Source: Emiliania huxleyi CCMP1516 (Eukaryota; Haptophyta; Isochrysidales; Noelaerhabdaceae). From it: a DNA stretch of 64,000 bases. A program made the translations under genes and the position numbers. The stretch spans positions 422,434-486,433 of the forward strand of contig NW_005197273.1 in assembly GCF_000372725.1 (NCBI RefSeq). Direction: 5' to 3'. This document shows, piece after piece, positions 1 to 9,304 of this stretch. Every line of letters starts with the position of its first letter. Positions within the stretch are counted from its first letter, which is position 1. Below the pieces are notes generated by a model that saw only the letters and a list, made by a program, of their open reading frames with translations, was not told where the DNA came from and ran no database searches.

Positions 1-1
1 G

Positions 2-829
2 GTGCCGTCGGAGGAGTACATTGCGGAGATGCAGGAGGATCTGGACGCGCTTAAGAAGAAGAAGAGCCTCCTCTACTTCAAGCTCAAGGAGATCCTCAAG
101 CTCGAGAAAGAGAAGCAGGCGCGGGGGCACGCAGCCTCCCCCCCTAGCGTCCCTCCTCTCCCCTCTCGTCGCTCCCTCCCTCCCTCCCTCCCTCCCTCCC
201 TCCCTCCCTCCCTCCCTCCCTCCTCCTCTCCCTCCTCTCCCCTCTCTCTGTCCACCTCGAGACTCCCTCCCCGCCCGCCCGCCCTCCCTCCCCTCCCCAC
301 GCCCCCCCGGCCCCCGCCTCGCAGGAGCAGTCCAAGGCGGCGGAGGAGGCGCGGCGGGCAGAGGAGGAGGCGGCCGCGGAGGCTCGCGGCGGCGGCCGGC
401 GCTCCAACACCCGACCGGAACTTTCCGCGACCCTTCTCGGAGCCTTCCGGGTAGGCAGCCGCGGCGGCGGGCGGCGTGGTGGACAGCGCTGCCGAGGGCG
501 TCACCGACGAGCAGGTGGACGACTCACACACACACCGCTCACCCACGCGCACCGGGCCTTGCACTTTGAATGCCGCGGGGCTCCTGTCGTCTAGACGTGG
601 AGTCGCGAGGGACCAGCCTGGCCCTCGCCCCACCTCCCACCTCGTGTGTGTGTGTGGAGAAGGTTACCTCACCCTTGCCTCAGGCGGACGACGTGTCTTT
701 GTCGTCCGAGGCGCCGGACCACCATCTAGCTAGAGGCGCGGCGAGGGGGGGCAAGGATCGACCGCGCTGCGGCGGCGGCGGCTACGGAGGCGGCGGCTAC
801 GGAGGCGGCGGCTGCATCACGGGCAGGTC
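2..829 (+). CDS. 3' part of a coiled-coil protein gene, multi-exon, truncated by the window edge
   Basis: Exon 2-118 is open from the window edge and encodes a charged helix rich in Lys/Glu/Leu (EDLDALKKKKSLLYFKLKEI), a likely coiled coil. A GC-AG intron (119-324) joins it in frame to 325-about 450 (EQSKAAEEARRAEEEAAAEA), also Ala/Glu-rich. A short stretch ending EGVTDEQ at 503 is followed by a GT-AG intron (504-682) and an exon from 683 that begins ADDVSLSSEAPD and runs into a Gly-Tyr-rich tract (GGGGYGGGGYGGGG) at about 770-815. The join between 450 and 478 is not resolved: it needs a frame change or another small intron. Family not recognised. The glycine-rich pieces at 1131-1315 and 1997-2407 may be downstream exons of the same gene. 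Confidence 0.5.
119..324 (+). other. GC-AG intron with (CCCT)n tract
   Basis: Donor CAG|GCGCGG and acceptor CGCAG|GAG keep the reading frame between two coiled-coil exons. The intron holds a (CCCT)n microsatellite at about 172-224. The GC donor is not canonical but fits the pattern seen in most introns of this window. Confidence 0.55.
504..682 (+). other. introner-like intron, copy 1
   Basis: A GT-AG intron in the coiled-coil gene. From about 523 to the acceptor CTCAG|GCG it closely resembles the intron end at 52236-52424 in the aldonolactone oxidase gene: the CTCACCCACGCGCAC block, the TCGTCTAGACGTGGAGTCGC block, a TG run, TGTGGAGAAG, then the CTCAG acceptor. A diverged relative lies on the minus strand at about 33470-33570. 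Confidence 0.65.
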
Positions 830-865
830 GCCGCTGGCGTGTACTGCGGGCGCTGTCTCGCACAC

Positions 866-972
866 GCCAGGCCTGCGAGAGAGAGAGCCGAGAGACAGCC
901 GAGGGAGAGCCGGGGCAGAGCCGGGGCAGAGCCGAGAGACAGCCGAGAGACAGCCGAGAGAGATCTCGCAGG
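866..972 (+). repeat. 11-bp minisatellite (GCCGAGAGACA type), probably intronic
   Basis: About seven tandem units vary around GCCGAGAGACA, with variants GCCGGGGCAGA and GCCGAGGGAGA. The same 11-bp family occurs in katanin introns at 25.9-27.0 kb. It sits between two glycine-rich coding stretches, so it is probably inside an intron. Confidence 0.75.
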
Positions 973-1130
973 TTTCGCCCTTCCCCCCCCCCCCGGGGGG
1001 GGCGGGGCTGTACTAGCACTGTTCGACTCGGTCACACTGACCCGCAGCAGCTGGGGCTCTGCCTCACACCCCTGCGACTGCGACGTCTCAGCCCTGGCCT
1101 CTTCTAGGCCCGCCCGCGGCCCGGCTCGAG

Positions 1131-1315
1131 CTCGGAGGCGGTGGCGGCTACGGCGGAGGAGGGGGGGCAGGCGCGTATGCGCACGGCGGCGCACACGGGC
1201 GCTTCATGCAGCCTCGCCCCTCGTGTGGCGGCGATCGGCCGACGTGCGGCGGCGGCACGTACTGCGACGGCGGGGGGAGGGGCCGGTGGGCTGCTCGCCC
1301 GCCCCAGCCCTGTTC
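1131..1315 (+). CDS. glycine-rich exon (fragment)
   Basis: One frame reads Gly/Tyr-rich (GGGGGYGGGGGAGAYAHGG) and then His/Cys/Pro-rich, ending near the CGACGGCGGGGGGAGG tract. Composition matches the tracts at 770-815 and 1997-2160, so these are probably exons of one glycine-rich protein gene. Splice boundaries are not resolved, and the next 600 bases are occupied by an inserted inverted copy of a hydrolase gene end. Low-complexity glycine-rich sequence gives no function on its own. Confidence 0.35.
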
Positions 1316-1335
1316 ACGACCATGGAGCGAGACTG

Positions 1336-1428
1336 ACTTTATTGCGACCCCTCACCCCTCATCCCTCACCCCTCACCCCTCACCCCTCACCCCTCACCCC
1401 TCACCCCTCACCCCTCACCCGTCACCGC
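1336..1428 (+). repeat. 7-bp minisatellite (CCCCTCA)n
   Basis: Roughly a dozen units of CCCCTCA sit directly beside the left end of the inverted hydrolase copy. The C-rich strand looks telomere-like but is not the CCCTAA repeat. Confidence 0.85.
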
Positions 1429-1435
1429 TCACAGC

Positions 1436-1960
1436 TGTTGTGTACAGAGGTCTCACAAGTGGCGTGCGTCGCAACTTGCGCACGGAGTCTGAGAGGAGGG
1501 TGTGCGCGGCATGGCCCAAGTAGAGCCGTAAGTGGCGAAGCGCTTATAGCTTTTTGACCCATGGGGGCTCGTGCAAAATTATCCAGGGTTTACACTTTTT
1601 ATTTAGCAGACCACGCGGGCCGGACTGACTGCTCACTCACCGAGCACGAAGACCTTGACCGCTGCGTAGCACGCCTCGGGCTCGTGCTTGTAGCACCAGT
1701 GTCCCGCGCGCGGCACGCCGACCACGACCCCCCCCCTCCTTGGCGCGCAGCTTATCGAGTTGCCCCCCTGTGTTGGACATGGTGTTCTTCTCCTCGCCGT
1801 AGATGTAGCACAATGGGCTGCCTTGGCGAGGGAGGCCTCAAAAAAGAGGCCCTGGCTGCCAGTGCCTTCCCCCCCGCCCGGGGGAAAGACCGTCTTGAGG
1901 GGCGTGAAGTCACGGGCAGGCCCCACCTCTCCCGCCCCCTCCTTGCCCGGCATGGGGGGC
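1436..1960 (-). pseudogene. decayed inverted copy of the alpha/beta-hydrolase 3' end
   Basis: Read on the minus strand this segment matches 6371-6836: part of the last hydrolase exon (KTVFPP..., YGEEKNTM, CYKHEPEACYAAVKVFVLGE), the stop, the 3' flank (TGAGCAGTCAGTCCGGCCCG) and a further 200 bases ending near TTGTGTACAGAGGTCTCAC. The part close to the stop is nearly identical to the intact gene, while the upstream coding part has many indels and G/C-run changes that destroy the frame. It is therefore a 3'-end duplicate inserted in inverse orientation between glycine-rich coding stretches. Long plus-strand open frames across it are antisense artefacts. Confidence 0.85.
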
Positions 1961-1996
1961 GGCCCGCCCGCCCGGCAGAGCCACTTCTCGCCAGCG

Positions 1997-2166
1997 ATGG
2001 CGCGAGGGGGGATGGACCTGTACCGCGGCGGCGGAGGAGGAGGGGGGTACGGCGGGAAGGGCGACGGCGGCGGCTACGGCAAGGGCGGCGGGCACGGCAT
2101 GGGAGGCGGCGACCCGATGTCTGCGCCCGGACAGCCGGGCGGCGGCGGCGGCGGAGGTCCCTCTCG

Positions 2167-2225
<59 letters not shown>

Positions 2226-2407
2226 CCCCCCCCCCACCCACCCCTTCCTCCCCGGGCGCACGTGCTCACTGTTTGCAACCTCGGCTCGTAGGCTTCCCCG
2301 GGCCGCAGGGGTGGCAGGCCCAGGGGCGGCACGCGGGCCCCCCGCCGCACGAAGGGCCGCCGCCCCACCCGCACGGGTACGGCAAGCGGGGCTGGTGGGC
2401 GCGGTGA
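1997..2407 (+). CDS. C-terminal exons of a glycine-rich protein
   Basis: From the ATG at 1997 the frame reads MARGGMDLYRGGGGGGGYGG and continues Gly/Lys/Tyr-rich to 2156. A GT-AG intron (about 2157-2291) holding a long (CT)n tract and a C run follows. Splicing phase 1 to 2292 continues as Gly/Pro/His-rich (GFPGPQGWQAQG, PPPHEGPPPHPHGYGKRG) to a TGA at 2405-2407. Whether the ATG is a real start or an internal Met of the upstream gene cannot be decided. Such low-complexity proteins include RNA-binding, cell-wall and silica/calcite-associated proteins; no assignment is made. Confidence 0.45.
2171..2235 (+). repeat. (CT)n microsatellite plus C run
   Basis: About 25 CT dinucleotides followed by a C13-14 run, inside the inferred intron of the glycine-rich gene, just upstream of the CGTAG acceptor. 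Confidence 0.95.
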
Positions 2408-2950
2408 AGCCGGCACCGTCCACGGACTCGGCCGCGTCGCCCGCGACATGGCGGCACGCGCAGGATGGTGTACCAAAAGAATTTTCGTTACTCGACAGAC
2501 AAGGCGCAGACCTTAGAAGCCGTCGTCCTCGCCACAAAAGCCGCCGTCTGAATATTCCCCGCTCCTCCGACACATCCGCCCCGCGGCCCGCGCCCGCCTC
2601 AAGCCCCCAAATTGCAACCAGAGCCACGAACAGGAACACAGAGACAGCCGCTCGCGAAGGGTGAGATGCATCTCAGAAGACCGCCTCGCTCCACGCTCGC
2701 GCTCGAGAGTACGAGAGGTCGAGATCTCGAGTCTCGAGACACTCACACGAGACACGAGAGACTCGGTGCTTCCCATCTCATCAATCCAGATCAATTGATC
2801 TAGATCCCAGTCTCGAGCGCACCCTGCCGCGCCACGTCAACTGCCCAGGCAGCACGAGTGGGAGTGCGCACCGCGCCGCGGCGCTGCGTCTCCTCCTACC
2901 TCGCTCCACCGCGGCTTCCGCCACCACTGCTGCACCCACCCTCCCTCGCT
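2408..2950. other. intergenic, no supported gene
   Basis: Contains short open frames only. CG-rich GAGATCTCGAGTCTCGAGAC palindromic sequence occurs around 2720-2745. No domain was recognised. Confidence 0.6.
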
Positions 2951-2956
2951 AGCTAA

Positions 2957-4342
2957 CTACCGCTGCGCCCACGCCTCGACCTTCTTGGGCAGCAGCTGGT
3001 TCGACAGGTCCTCTCCGTGGCCGAGGCCGCCCTCGCCCTGGCCCCAGGTAAAGACGGCGCCGTTGGCGGTGCGGGCGAGGCTGTGGTCCTCTCCAGCTGA
3101 CACAGCGACGACGCGCTGGCCAGCAAAGGCCTCGACCTTCTTGGGCAGCAGCTGGCTCTGCTCGTCGCCATGGCCCAGCTTGCCAAAGCCTCCCCAGCCC
3201 CAGCTCCAGAGAGCGCCGTCAGCAGTGAGGGCGAGGCTGTGGTCGCCTCCAGCCGACACGGCGACGACGCGCTGCCCAGCCAAGGCCTCGATCTTCTTGG
3301 GCAGCAACTGGCGCTGCTCGTCGCCGTGGCCCAACTGGCCCCCGCCTCCAAAGCCCCAGCTCCAGAGAGCGCCGTCAGCGGTGAGGGCGATGCTGTGCGC
3401 GGCTCCAGCCGACACACCGATGGCGCGCTGCCCCGCCAACGCCTCGACCTTCTTGGGCAGCAGCTGGCGCTGCTCGTCGCCGTGGCCCAGCTGGCTAGAG
3501 GCTCCATCGCCCCAGCTCCAAACGGCTCCGTCGGCGGTGAGGGCGAGGCTATGGACGTATCCAGCCGACACGGCGACGACGCGCCGCCCTACCAACGCCT
3601 CGATTCTCTCGGGCAGCAGCTGGGTCTGCCCGTCGCCGTGGCCCAACCGGCCCGCACCTCCATCGCCCCAGCTCCAAACGGCGCCGTCGGCGGCGAGGGC
3701 GAGGCTGTGCAGAGACCCAGCCGACACGGCGATGACGCGCTGGACCGTCAAGGCCTCGATCTTCTCGGGCTGCCACTGGTGCTGCTCGTCGCCGTGGCCC
3801 AGCTGGCCGAACCTTCCAAAGCCCCAGCTCCAGACACTGCCGTTGGCAGCGAGGGCGAGGCTGTGGCCTGTTCCCGCCGACACGCTCACGACGCGCTCGC
3901 CACCCAGCGGGGAGGGGAGGCGGGTCGGCGTGTTCAGCCGCGCCACACCCTCGCCGTGCCCGAGCAGTCCCGGCAGCCAGCTCTCAGCCGTTCCGCACGA
4001 CGCACGACAAGAGCCGCCCCTCGCCGTCGATGAAGAGGCTGCGCCGATAGCCTACCGCCGCCCTCGCCGGCGGGTTGGCCTCGCGCAGCAAAGCAGCGAA
4101 GCACAGCCACCGCACGGCGCAGCCCTCGCCCTCCGGCTGCGCCGGCAGCTCGAAGCCGCGCTCTTGCGCCCACAATCGGATGCCCTCCAGCGCAAGCGAG
4201 GCGTGGAAGAGGAGCGAGACGGCAGCGACGCGAGCGATGTTGGCGGGGCTGTCGCAACGAGAGATGACGCGTGCGAGAAGCTCAAGGGGCAGGTTGGTGA
4301 GGGGGCAGTGTGCGGCGGCGACGGCGGCGGCGGGGTGGACAT
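2957..4342 (-). pseudogene. F-box-like/RCC1-repeat gene with frameshifts, copy 1
   Basis: The 3' part (3946-2957) encodes about seven RCC1-type blade repeats (VVAVSAG..HSLALTADGA.WSWG..G.GQLGHGDEQ), ending GEDLSNQLLPKKVEAWAQR. The 5' part reads LTNLPLELLARVISRCDSP, then IRLWAQERGFELPAQPEGE, a conserved F-box-like N-terminus. Both parts match the intact paralogue at 59046-60449. The two parts are in different frames: TCGTGCG is tandemly duplicated in the coding strand near 4000-4015, and this 7-bp insertion shifts the frame and exposes TGA. The ATG at 4340-4342 (MSTPPPP) is also out of frame with LTNLPLELL. RCC1 propellers bind nucleotides, chromatin or membrane proteins, and F-box ones act in SCF ubiquitin ligases. 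A pseudogene or a sequence error at two places are the alternatives. Confidence 0.8.
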
Positions 4343-4365
4343 CGCGAGAAAAGAATTTTACCCAC
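4343..4365 (-). promoter_or_regulatory. AAAATTCTTTT tract directly upstream of a start codon
   Basis: On the minus strand GGGTAAAATTCTTTTCTCGC lies immediately before the ATG of the RCC1 copy. The same tract precedes other genes here (28456, 41517, 60669) and recurs in dispersed repeats. Confidence 0.4.
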
Positions 4366-4547
4366 GAAGAAAAAGAATTGCCAATGCGATTTTTGAAGGC
4401 AAACGGCGGCCCCCCCTGCTCCGCACTGGGCCGCTCGTGGTGGCCGCGTGTCGTCCTCCCATCCCTCCCTTGGGCTGTCTGGTTTCTTTCTTTCTTTAAG
4501 GGCCGCTCGTTCTCCAACGCGCGTATTTTCTTTCTTTCCCGTATCGC

Positions 4548-5144
4548 GTGAAAAAAGAATTTCTGTTTCCAACGAGAAGCTTCACTGCCTTCTCTCCCCG
4601 GGCTCCTGCGCCCCCTCGAGTGTCGCCGACCAGCGCGGCGAATGCCGAGCCCGGCCGCCGCATCAACCTTGTCCAGCGCGACTACGAGGCGCGGGCGGCG
4701 GCGCTCGATGCCAAGCCGCACGTGCAGGCATGGAACAACGGCTCGAGGGACGCCGTTTCCTCCGTGCTGCGCTCGTTTGGCACCGTGCGCAGCCTCGTTG
4801 TCGGGGCCTACGCGGAGGCGTCGGACGACCTGCACCAGCTGTTCGACTGTGTGGTGGAGTCGGCATCCAAGCAGCACTGGAGGCGGATCGGCGCGCGTAG
4901 CGCGAAGGAGGCGCGGTCCTACTTCGCTACGACGCTGCGGCGGGCGTGGGGCGTGCACTTTGCGCGCGAGTTCGCGCGGCACCGCATCCGACGCGTGGTG
5001 TTCGTGGGGGCCCCGCGGCGACAGCCGGGCAGGCCTCTCGCGACGGCCGATGGAGACTGGCCAGCGCTGTCGGCGGGCGAGTTTGCGGCGCACGCGCTGC
5101 GCGTAGGCGGCGCGTGGGCGGGCGGCCCGCCCGGCCGTCGGTGA
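4548..5144 (+). CDS. hypothetical protein, 198 codons
   Basis: An open frame starts at the ATG at 4548 (MKKEFLFPTRSF) and ends at TGA 5142-5144. The region from residue 35 on is Arg/Ala-rich and helical (NLVQRDYEARAAALDAK, VLRSFGTVRSLVVGAYAEAS, AREFARHRIRRVVFVG), which looks like a real folded domain rather than random GC-rich sequence. I do not recognise the family. It resembles uncharacterised algal sequences that occur in multicopy mobile genes, but that is an impression only. The start could be later, since the first 30 residues are T-rich 5' sequence. It is divergent from the RCC1 copy, with about 200 bases between them. Confidence 0.4.
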   Translation: MKKEFLFPTRSFTAFSPRAPAPPRVSPTSAANAEPGRRINLVQRDYEARAAALDAKPHVQAWNNGSRDAVSSVLRSFGTVRSLVVGAYAEASDDLHQLFDCVVESASKQHWRRIGARSAKEARSYFATTLRRAWGVHFAREFARHRIRRVVFVGAPRRQPGRPLATADGDWPALSAGEFAAHALRVGGAWAGGPPGRR

Positions 5145-5407
5145 GCACCGGACGCGAGGGTCGGTCGGCTCTTAACTAGCTGTATATAGTCGCGATCTGC
5201 CGGCGTGCGTATGAGCTCACTAGCTAGAGCTCACACTAGAGGCCGTCATCGCATTCGCCTTCCTGGGACCCAGCGCTGACTTCTGACTGTCGTTGCTGTC
5301 TTTCCCCCTTCTCGACTGTCTGTGCTTGTGCGTCTTGGGTCGGGAGTTGTGCGTTTATGTGAGAGACGCACGCCCCACCACCCCTAGAGCTCTACCACCA
5401 TCACCGC
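5145..5407. other. intergenic, 5' region of the hydrolase
   Basis: Contains CTAGCTAGAGCTCACACTAG-type short palindromes and a pyrimidine-rich stretch at 5295-5330. No gene is supported. Confidence 0.5.
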
Positions 5408-6635
5408 ATGTCGTGGCGGTTTGTGCGGCACGACCTGCTCGATCTGGCCGACGCGGGGACGATCTGGGTCGCCGGACCATGTGACGCGGCCCATGCGATG
5501 TTTTTCTGCGCCGGATTCCCGTGCGACCACTCCTCGTTTGCACCGCTCGCCGCACGCTTCGCCGAAGTTGGCTGCCTTGTCGGCGTCGGGTGCATGCCTG
5601 AGTATGACCGGGAAGAAGGATGCCTCCGACCAGAGGGCTACGATTTGCCGCAGATCGGTCGCTGCTTTGGCCAAGCCGTCGCTGCGCTCCTCGGGCAGGC
5701 CACGGCCGCACCAAAGGTCACGCTCGTGGTGCATGATTGGGGCATCGCACCCGGCTTCTTCCACTCGAATGTGGTCGGGTGCGACAAGCTGGTCGTGTTT
5801 GACGTGCTCCCCGTCAATCCGAAGGCTCCGCGCCCACACATCCCTCGCACAAACCATCAAGAAACGAGAAGAGAGACCACCATTTCCAAACAGCCTATCC
5901 GGATGGTGCTCCCCCCGCACGCGTGCCCCCCCGATGCAAACTAAACACACGGCTTAGGTCGACCCGCCCGACAGCGTCTACTACTCGCTATGCCACCTCA
6001 ACTACCAGTCGATGTTCGCCACCTCGTTCCTCCTCTACCGCTACTCGAGGGCCCTCGGCTGGGCGTGGCTGCTAGGAGGTCAGGCGCTCTTCTTTGTCCT
6101 CCTCGGCAAGTGGCTCAACCCAGCCGGCCCGAAAGACGGCCACCGCGGCGGCAAGGGGCTTTGGTGGGTGTACGCCTCGGCCACGGGCGACCGCGCCAAT
6201 GCCGTGGACAAGGAGAGCGGCGGCTCTCTCCCCATGACACCGTATCGGTGCGGCCAAACTCCACACACACTTCCTCTCTTGTCTCGCCCCCACGCCACAA
6301 TACTCACGCCCGAAATCCCCCCCCCCCCCCCCCCCGCGCGCCCCGATCCGAGGTGCTACCCGTACTTCCACGCCCTCAAGACGCTCTTCCGCCCGGCGGA
6401 GGCGAAGGCACTGCAGCAGGGCCTCTCCTTCGACGCCTCCCTCGCCAAGCAGCCCATCTGCTACATCTACGGCGAGGAGAAGAACACCATGTTCCACACA
6501 CGCGCGCAACTCGCTAAGCTGCGCGCCAAGGAGGGGTGCGTCGTGGTCGGCGTGCCGCGCGCGGGACACTGGTGCTACAAGCACGAGCCCGAGGCGTGCT
6601 ACGCAGCGGTCAAGGTCTTCGTGCTCGGTGAGTGA
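5408..6635 (+). CDS. alpha/beta-hydrolase, epoxide hydrolase/haloalkane dehalogenase-like, 3 exons
   Basis: Three exons, 5408-5824, 5958-6247 and 6353-6635, splice to a 329-residue open frame. The first intron has a GC donor (AAG|GCTCCG) and the second a GT donor. Landmarks: AGFPCDHSSF (residues ~37-46) fits the HGxP oxyanion motif, VVHDWGIAPG (~110-119) fits the nucleophile elbow with Asp as in epoxide hydrolases and dehalogenases, and GVPRAGHWCYKHEP near the C-terminus carries the catalytic His. A hydrophobic Tyr/Phe/Leu-rich segment (SMFATSFLLYRYSRALGWAW) forms the cap region or a membrane contact. The substrate cannot be told. The last exon and 3' flank are duplicated in inverse orientation at 1436-1960. 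Confidence 0.8.
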
Positions 6636-6836
6636 GCAGTCAGTCCGGCCCGCGTGGTCTGCTAAATAAAAAGTGTAAACCCTGGATAATTTTGCACGAG
6701 CCCCCATGGGTCAAAAAGCTATAAGCGCTTCGCCACTTACGGCTCTACTTGGACCATGCCGCGCACACCCTCCTCTCAGACTCCGTGCGCAAGTTGCGAC
6801 GCACGCCACTTGTGAGACCTCTGTACACAACGGCTG
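6371..6836 (+). repeat. source arm of the inverted duplication with 1436-1960
   Basis: Covers the last hydrolase exon, its stop and about 200 bases of 3' flank. The minus-strand sequence of 1436-1960 aligns along this whole stretch, ending at TGTACACAACGGCTGTG here. Confidence 0.85.
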
Positions 6837-7562
6837 TGCCCACCGCCGCAGGCGAAGAAAATTTTGAGGCAACCCTAATGATGGCACGTTATGGCACGGC
6901 CGACTTAGCCCACATAACTCGTGTGTCTCGCGCCTTGCGAACTCATAAGATCCGCTCACGGGGTTGACCCGTCTCCTCCAGATCGAGACGGACTTCATGA
7001 ACGGCCGAGCAATATTTCTTCTTCAACATTAATTGATGCTTGTTGTTGCACGGCTGAGCCCCCCCCCCCCCCCCCCTCCCCCCCGCGCCCATTCCCTGCC
7101 ATCTCCCGCCACACACTCCGTCAGAGCCCCTCCCCTCTTGCACAACAGGAATTTTGACAATTAACCAGATACAACGTGATGGGCTTGCCCATCCCGGAGT
7201 GGTTCGACCCCACATAAACCCGAGACGGTGACGGGACGCTGTCGTACGATGATCTCAGGCCCAGTGAGGTAGTGCATCTGACTATCCCGGATCCTGCTGA
7301 ACAAGTTCCTCTTCTCGATCGGTCACACCGCCATCGCCGTCGGGGAGAGGGGGGACGATACTGCGTCAGCAGCGTGCACCTCGATCCTGTACCGTGTTTG
7401 TGATGACCCCCCCCCAATGAACACACCAGTGAGGGAGGGCGAGACGATCGAGGGGTCCCGTACCACGCGGCGTCGACCGCTACTGTATCCAGTGCTCAAG
7501 TGCTCAAGACCGCCGATCTTTACTTATTAGACCACGGACGCGCGCGCGCGGTGGAGGCACAG
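6837..7562. other. intergenic, no supported gene
   Basis: Holds a C-rich run at 7060-7085 and only short open frames. The frame extending upstream of the sulfotransferase ATG (from 7500) follows a TGCTCAAG duplication and may be 5' UTR or an earlier exon. Confidence 0.5.
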
Positions 7563-8462
7563 ATGGCATCGCCTTCGCACGTTGCTCACCCACGGATATT
7601 CCTGTCAGGCGGAGCGCACCGTGTGCTGAAAACGTCGACGAATAGGACAAGGCCGCTCGTGTACAACCGCGTGCCGAAGGCGGCGTCGACCAGCATGATC
7701 GTTGTGCTGCAGCGTCTCGCCAGGCGCAACCACTTCGGCGTCACCAGCGCGCCAGCCATGCAATACTGGCCGCGACTGACGGAACTCAGGGCACGCCTCG
7801 AGTCGCTGCGGCCAGACCACTGCTACATCAACCACTGCTCGACCCTCGATGACTCGCGACGGCAGTGGCTGTGGATCAACATTGTCCGAGAGCCACTGGC
7901 GCACTACGAGAGTCTGCACTACTGGGAACGCCGCGGCCTGCGAGAGCGGGCCCGACTCCAAAAGCGCGACCCTGTGTGCGGTTGCGCACACCTCGAGTTG
8001 GCGCCGTGCTTGAGCGTGCGGCTGCAGCGCAAGTGTCCGATCCGCTTGTGGCAGCAGCGCAACCTGTTCTGTGTGCCCGACGCCTCGTGGGCCGCGCATG
8101 AGAACGGGCCGCCACCGTGCAGCGTCGAGGAAGCACTGCAGATCGTGCAGCAGCAGTACCTCTTGGTGGGCCTGGCGGAGGAGTTCGACGTGACCCTGCG
8201 TGCTCTGGAGGCGCTGTTGCCACGATACTTTGCGGGCGCGAGCCAGATGCTGGCCGACGGCCCGATTGCCGCCAACGTTGGCTCCTCCAAGGCTGCGACG
8301 AGGTCGGCAGCCAAGAACCTGACTAGGCAGTACATTGAGCACGTGCTCGTGCACAACGCGACGAACTATGCGGGCGAGCGGCTCTTCTACGAGGGCGTGC
8401 GACGCGTCTTCCGCGAGAAGCTCGCGGAAGCAAGTTTACACAGTCGTGCTTTCCTTAGTTGA
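7563..8462 (+). CDS. sulfotransferase (uronyl/heparan 2-O-sulfotransferase-like)
   Basis: A single exon of 299 residues from ATG 7563 (MASPSHVAHP). PLVYNRVPKAASTSMIVVLQ at residues ~31-50 fits the 5'-phosphosulfate loop (PKxxSTS) that binds PAPS. WINIVREPLAHYESLHYW (~103-120) fits the 3'-phosphate binding element (VREPxxRxxSxYYY) of the Sulfotransfer_2 family. The middle has a Cys-rich stretch (DPVCGCAHLELAPCLSVR, CPIRLWQQRNLFC) typical of Golgi-lumenal 2-O-sulfotransferases. No clear signal anchor is seen, so a 5' exon may be missing. The expected role is sulfation of acidic polysaccharides in the Golgi. A second, unrelated sulfotransferase lies at 39.7-41.1 kb. Confidence 0.75.
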   Translation: MASPSHVAHPRIFLSGGAHRVLKTSTNRTRPLVYNRVPKAASTSMIVVLQRLARRNHFGVTSAPAMQYWPRLTELRARLESLRPDHCYINHCSTLDDSRRQWLWINIVREPLAHYESLHYWERRGLRERARLQKRDPVCGCAHLELAPCLSVRLQRKCPIRLWQQRNLFCVPDASWAAHENGPPPCSVEEALQIVQQQYLLVGLAEEFDVTLRALEALLPRYFAGASQMLADGPIAANVGSSKAATRSAAKNLTRQYIEHVLVHNATNYAGERLFYEGVRRVFREKLAEASLHSRAFLS

Positions 8463-9304
8463 GAGCTTTCGTGAGCTGACTGCTTCAGACAGTAGCGGTA
8501 GGCTTCGCGTTTACGATTTGAGATGATTAGGGGGGGCGCGCGGCGGGAACATCGGACTCGCCCGCTACGGTCACACTTAGACCCGTTAAGCCTCGAGGCT
8601 CAGAACGTAGCCTAAGGGGTGTGGAGCCGGAGGGTGAGTTGCACAGGGGTTGTGGGCCGGGCCCTCCTGCTCGGCTCCAGCCCATAGGCAAGTCTTGTCA
8701 TCAACAGAGTAGAAGGATCTGACCTCGGGGCCGATGTGACCAAGCGCTGGTAGCGTGGTTTTACCTCACACCCATGATCTCACAGTGTGCCGGCAGTCGC
8801 CGAGCAGTGTGTCGCTCACACAAGCCGCAGCACAAGTGACTGAGGGCCAGTGAGGGCGAGCCCATCCCTGTGCAGCCGCACAGTAGGCTGTGTCAACTGT
8901 GCAGAGCGTGTGAGCAGCAGAGGAGCTGCTCTCAAGGCTTCAGGCGCAAAGAGATGCATGCCACCGAAGGCGCTGTCGCGAGAGGTTCACACCGGCGCAG
9001 GGTAAGGGTTGGAGGACGCTGCTGACGACGAGCGTAGTAGAGCGCTGGTCAGAATCCGCTATGGCGGCGGCACGCACACGAGCTGCGGCCGTGCCGCCGT
9101 CAGAGCGGCGAGGCGCGGGACCGGAGAGAGGGATTGCACCTCAGTGCTCAGAGATCGACACTCAACGCCGACGACGACGCAACACGACGACACACACGCG
9201 TCGACAACACGACATGCAACACGACAACACGACGACGACAAACAACAAAAAACCGCTGGAAACGTTCTGCTACCCATCCCCTGAACTTGCGCCGCACGAC
9301 TCGC
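8463..9304. other. intergenic, no supported gene
   Basis: I see no coding pattern, tRNA fold or known repeat. A stretch at 9170-9250 is rich in ACGAC/CACAC. The first part may be 3' UTR of the sulfotransferase. Confidence 0.55.

Noticed and set aside
1336..1428. An internal telomere repeat
   Set aside because: The unit is CCCCTCA, not the CCCTAA type, and it is a short intra-locus minisatellite.
1752..2639. Long frames on both strands with Arg-rich or Glu/Arg-repeat proteins
   Set aside because: They run through the (CT)n tract and the inverted pseudogene and do not respect the splice sites of the glycine-rich gene.
3984..5093. A 369-codon minus-strand frame spanning the RCC1 start and upstream region
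   Set aside because: Only its last part is the F-box half of the RCC1 gene. The rest is antisense to the frame at 4548 and T-rich flank, with no homology to the intact paralogue.
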